DNA of 64,000 nucleotides from Megaleporinus macrocephalus (lineage: Eukaryota; Chordata; Actinopteri; Characiformes; Anostomidae), in NCBI GenBank assembly GCA_021613375.1, contig CM038726.1:15358341-15422340 (forward strand). The letters are read 5' to 3'. A model generated the notes under the pieces. The model was not told the DNA's origin, searched no databases, and saw only the letters and a program-made list of their open reading frames with translations. Positions 61,269 to 64,000 of the stretch are shown here, piece by piece (the first letter of the stretch is position 1; each line of letters starts with the position of its first letter). Position numbers and translations under genes: made by a program.

Positions 61269-64000
61269 ACACAGCTCAGAGGCCCATGGGAAGCTGAAGT
61301 GCTTTGACCACGCTTCCATGTGATGTGGTCTCCAGAAGACCTTAGAATGGACCCCACTGGCAAGACAATGCAGCTTTGCTTGTTCTAAAAATGCTTTGTT
61401 TTGGTCTTTACATCCCAGAGGCATGCCAGGGCCATCCATGCTTTTGTTAGTGTTGACACAAAGGAATGACGTATATCTGGTCTCCTGGAATTTTTTTCAG
61501 TTTTTTTTTTTTTTTGCAATCTGGCAGAATGAACTATAAACTAAAGATAACGGGAGGCTAACCTTCACCAGAATTATCATTTAAGACTTCATCATGCAGT
61601 GATTTATGACTTATGTATTCTCATTTTAGTTTTGTTTAACTGAACGCGTAGATGTCTAGAGTTGTCTATTGCTTTTGTTAAGATGTAAATCAGATATAGG
61701 CCTTAAGAGTTCAGATTAGTAATGTGGAGTTTCAGTTTATGCTGAGGACTCACACGTCTCAGCCCTTTTTCACTAGAGCATAATGCGACAAATCTATCCA
61801 TCTGTGGATCTGTAGCGAGATCACCGGCTGCTATTCCAAACTGAGATCAGCCACTTGCACGAGATGGCCTGGTCCAATGTGGCAAATCACACACTATTTC
61901 TAGTTTTGGTTTAAATATCATTTTTATGCCCTTTAAACCACCACTGTATTACTCAGTTATTCATTTTAAGATCTATTATAGCAGCTATAACCACAATTCT
62001 AAATGATCTGGTAACTACTGTGAAACATATGTAGTTTATAAGAGTGAGGAACGTTGTTTGGGCCTACATACATAATTTAAAATGTGTAATTTAAGTCTCC
62101 CAAATGTAATCGATTTGGTGTCCATAGGAATTCTTCCACAAAAAGTAGACATACACATATTTTCATTTAGTCTAGATATCAGCCTACACATTTTTGATGT
62201 CCAGCACTGGAGCTTTGAGGCTATTGGTGCTAACAAACACTAGAAGTTATTATTTACCCAAAACGTTTTTTATTAAATGCACCCTAGCTTTGCTCTCAAA
62301 TTACATCCAACACTAATTTAAGGTCACTTGGTCCTTGTAGATGTGGTTTTGGATACAGTAGCTGTAGAAACAAACCAGACTTCACTGCAAAGAGTCATAT
62401 TAAGCTGAAATCTTTCTACCATTTGCATGAACGTACAGTATGCAGACATATGAATGCTATAGATTACAATCATGATTTCTCTTTATTCAGAAAGCTCAAT
62501 GTAATGTAGCACCCATATGCCTGATTGCTATCCATGCATGGGAATGGGGAACTGGATTCGACAGGGAGGCTGAATTTGGTACTACATGTTGTTTGCTGCC
62601 CTAGGCATGACTAAATCTTGCCTTAAGCTATGTCAAGTTATTGCATTTTCCAAAAAGTTGGAACGATGTGCAAAATGTATAGCATAAAGACAACATTTCA
62701 AATGTTGAAACTCAGATTATAGATTTTTAAATTATTTGCACGCCATTGCATTCGTGTTTTATTTGCATTTTGCACAGCGTTCCAAATGTGCTTTGTGAGT
62801 TGTTATGGGGTTTCTGTCACCACGTGGCATATTAATATCTAATATCTATAGTGTGATAAACAGGTAGAGTTGTGTACAAAGGTTTGGCCAGTAATTGTCA
62901 AATGGCATGTTTTGTTGATTTTCTAGTAGTAAGTAAGTAATAAGTTTGCTAGCATGGACCATGTTTGGAAATGTGCCGGGGGTGGGTGGTGAACTCAGAA
63001 TGCTTGAGCTGGAGTTCTGGTTGGCTTTGGTTGTTGGTGCATAAGCGGTGCCCCCACCCCCGGTCTTTGGGATAAGAATGAAATATAGGAAGGGAGATAA
63101 GGTGGTGGGTGCGACGTGGTTCAACACGGTAATGAAGTGAGAATGAGGGGGTGTATATATAGTCAGTAGAGGTAATCGGGGTGTGGTCCAGCTTCCAAAA
63201 CTAAGTTACATAGTAACTGCACTTAAAGCATCATCTACACACTTCTACACACTTTAATGCACAATTTCTGTTCATTTGTCGAATTTACATATTAGGAAAA
63301 AATAAAAAAATAATAAAGTATGGTTTGTGCATAAGTTATTTCTCATTTTAGCTTTTTGATCCATTTTGTAAACTCAGCAAATAAATAGAAAAAAAATACA
63401 GAATTATAAAAAAGTGTCTTATTTACATTTGTTTCCTGTAGAAGAATTCTTTATTTTTTTACTTAGAAAATCAACCAAACATATATATTTGTAGCTAGCC
63501 CTTTAAGTGGTTTACAGGGCTTTTAAAGTGCCAGTGTTTATTAGCTAAATTCTTTTGTTTAGTCGAACTGAAGTGTTTAATGCTGCATGTAATGAAAGAT
63601 GATCAGATCAAATAAACAAGGCTGTTTTAAAAGTAAAGAGAGCAGTGTTTCTATGGCTCCGGGTCAGACCGCATGGCACCGGCTTTGGGGAACACTGCTT
63701 TGGAGGGATTTGGTGTTTTCTGATCAGAGGGCTGCAGTTTTCCAGTCTGCGGTGGATTACTCGCTAAGCGCTGGTTTGTTTGGGTGCCTTTAAAATGTCC
63801 GTCCTGCGGCCCTTTTCCAAAACACATGTTAGTGATTTACTACAGAGGAAAAGGGAGGCAGGGTCTTGCGTGGGTGTGTGTCCATATGTGCATGTTTGTC
63901 TTTGTCCTGCTTTTCCTTCACTGCACACTGAGTGCATGATAACTGAGTGAGCTATTGCATAGAAGATGATGAAATCTGGGTGTAATTCTCTGTTAATTAT
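61269..64000. other. Noncoding right end of the window
   Basis: No further crystallin exon or other gene is seen upstream of the crystallin promoter. It includes a poly-T run at about 61500, the repeat at 62645-62795 and an AT-rich region at 63290-63480. A MARE or other control sites further upstream cannot be told from chance. Confidence 0.5.
62645..62795. repeat. Degenerate dispersed fish repeat
   Basis: TTCCAAAAAGTTGGAACGAT, then AAAGACAACATTTCAAATGT, TGAAACTCAG and TTTTGCACAGCGTTCCAAAT. These are the ordered words of a common teleost MITE-like repeat whose ends read as 'TTCCAA..GTTGGGAC' type inverted sequence. Confidence 0.6.

Overview
The window looks like a gene-poor stretch of a teleost fish genome. 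It has long AT-rich, intron-like or intergenic sequence, abundant TA/CA/GA microsatellites, and many decayed Tc1-like, hAT-like and MITE copies of types common in otophysan fishes (characins, catfishes, electric fishes). The species is not determined. The otophysan placement is an inference from recognised repeats, mainly the palindrome-rich dispersed repeat at 34905-35165 and the Tc1 termini at 53295-54607 and 41290-43060.

Only one protein-coding gene can be defended: a complete three-exon gamma-M crystallin gene on the minus strand at 60254-61123. It has phase-0 introns, four Greek-key motifs, about 15 percent methionine, a TATA box and a Maf-type (MARE) site upstream. It would encode a structural protein of the fish lens. 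All other open frames of 60-200 codons are chance frames in simple repeats, transposon remnants or AT-rich DNA.

Layout: 1-690 is a probable hAT remnant with a long TA tract. 690-11590 is mostly unremarkable noncoding DNA with a small MITE (1870-2025) and one enhancer-like block (6765-7010). 11591-17840 holds two pairs of local direct duplications of noncoding sequence. 18428-19732 is a hAT-like element plus a CA-flanked dispersed repeat. 20-29 kb is noncoding with candidate regulatory blocks. 29080-31182 has an internally deleted hAT and a dense cluster of simple repeats, including 90 bp of TG and about 560 bp of polypyrimidine. 33793-35165 holds a MITE, a 24-bp minisatellite apparently grown from a transposon terminus, and a palindromic dispersed repeat. 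36-48.5 kb is a transposon graveyard with two clear nested insertions: a piggyBac-like MITE inside a Tc1 element, and a tRNA-like SINE inside another Tc1 remnant. 48.7-56.8 kb has a third local noncoding duplication (51.7/55.2 kb) flanking a Tc1 element with good TIRs. 57-60 kb has more transposons, including a MITE with about 45-bp inverted ends just downstream of the crystallin gene. The last 2.8 kb is noncoding.

No operons, CRISPR arrays, rRNA or functional tRNA genes were seen. The most interesting non-gene signals are the three locally duplicated noncoding blocks and the minisatellite built from a transposon end.
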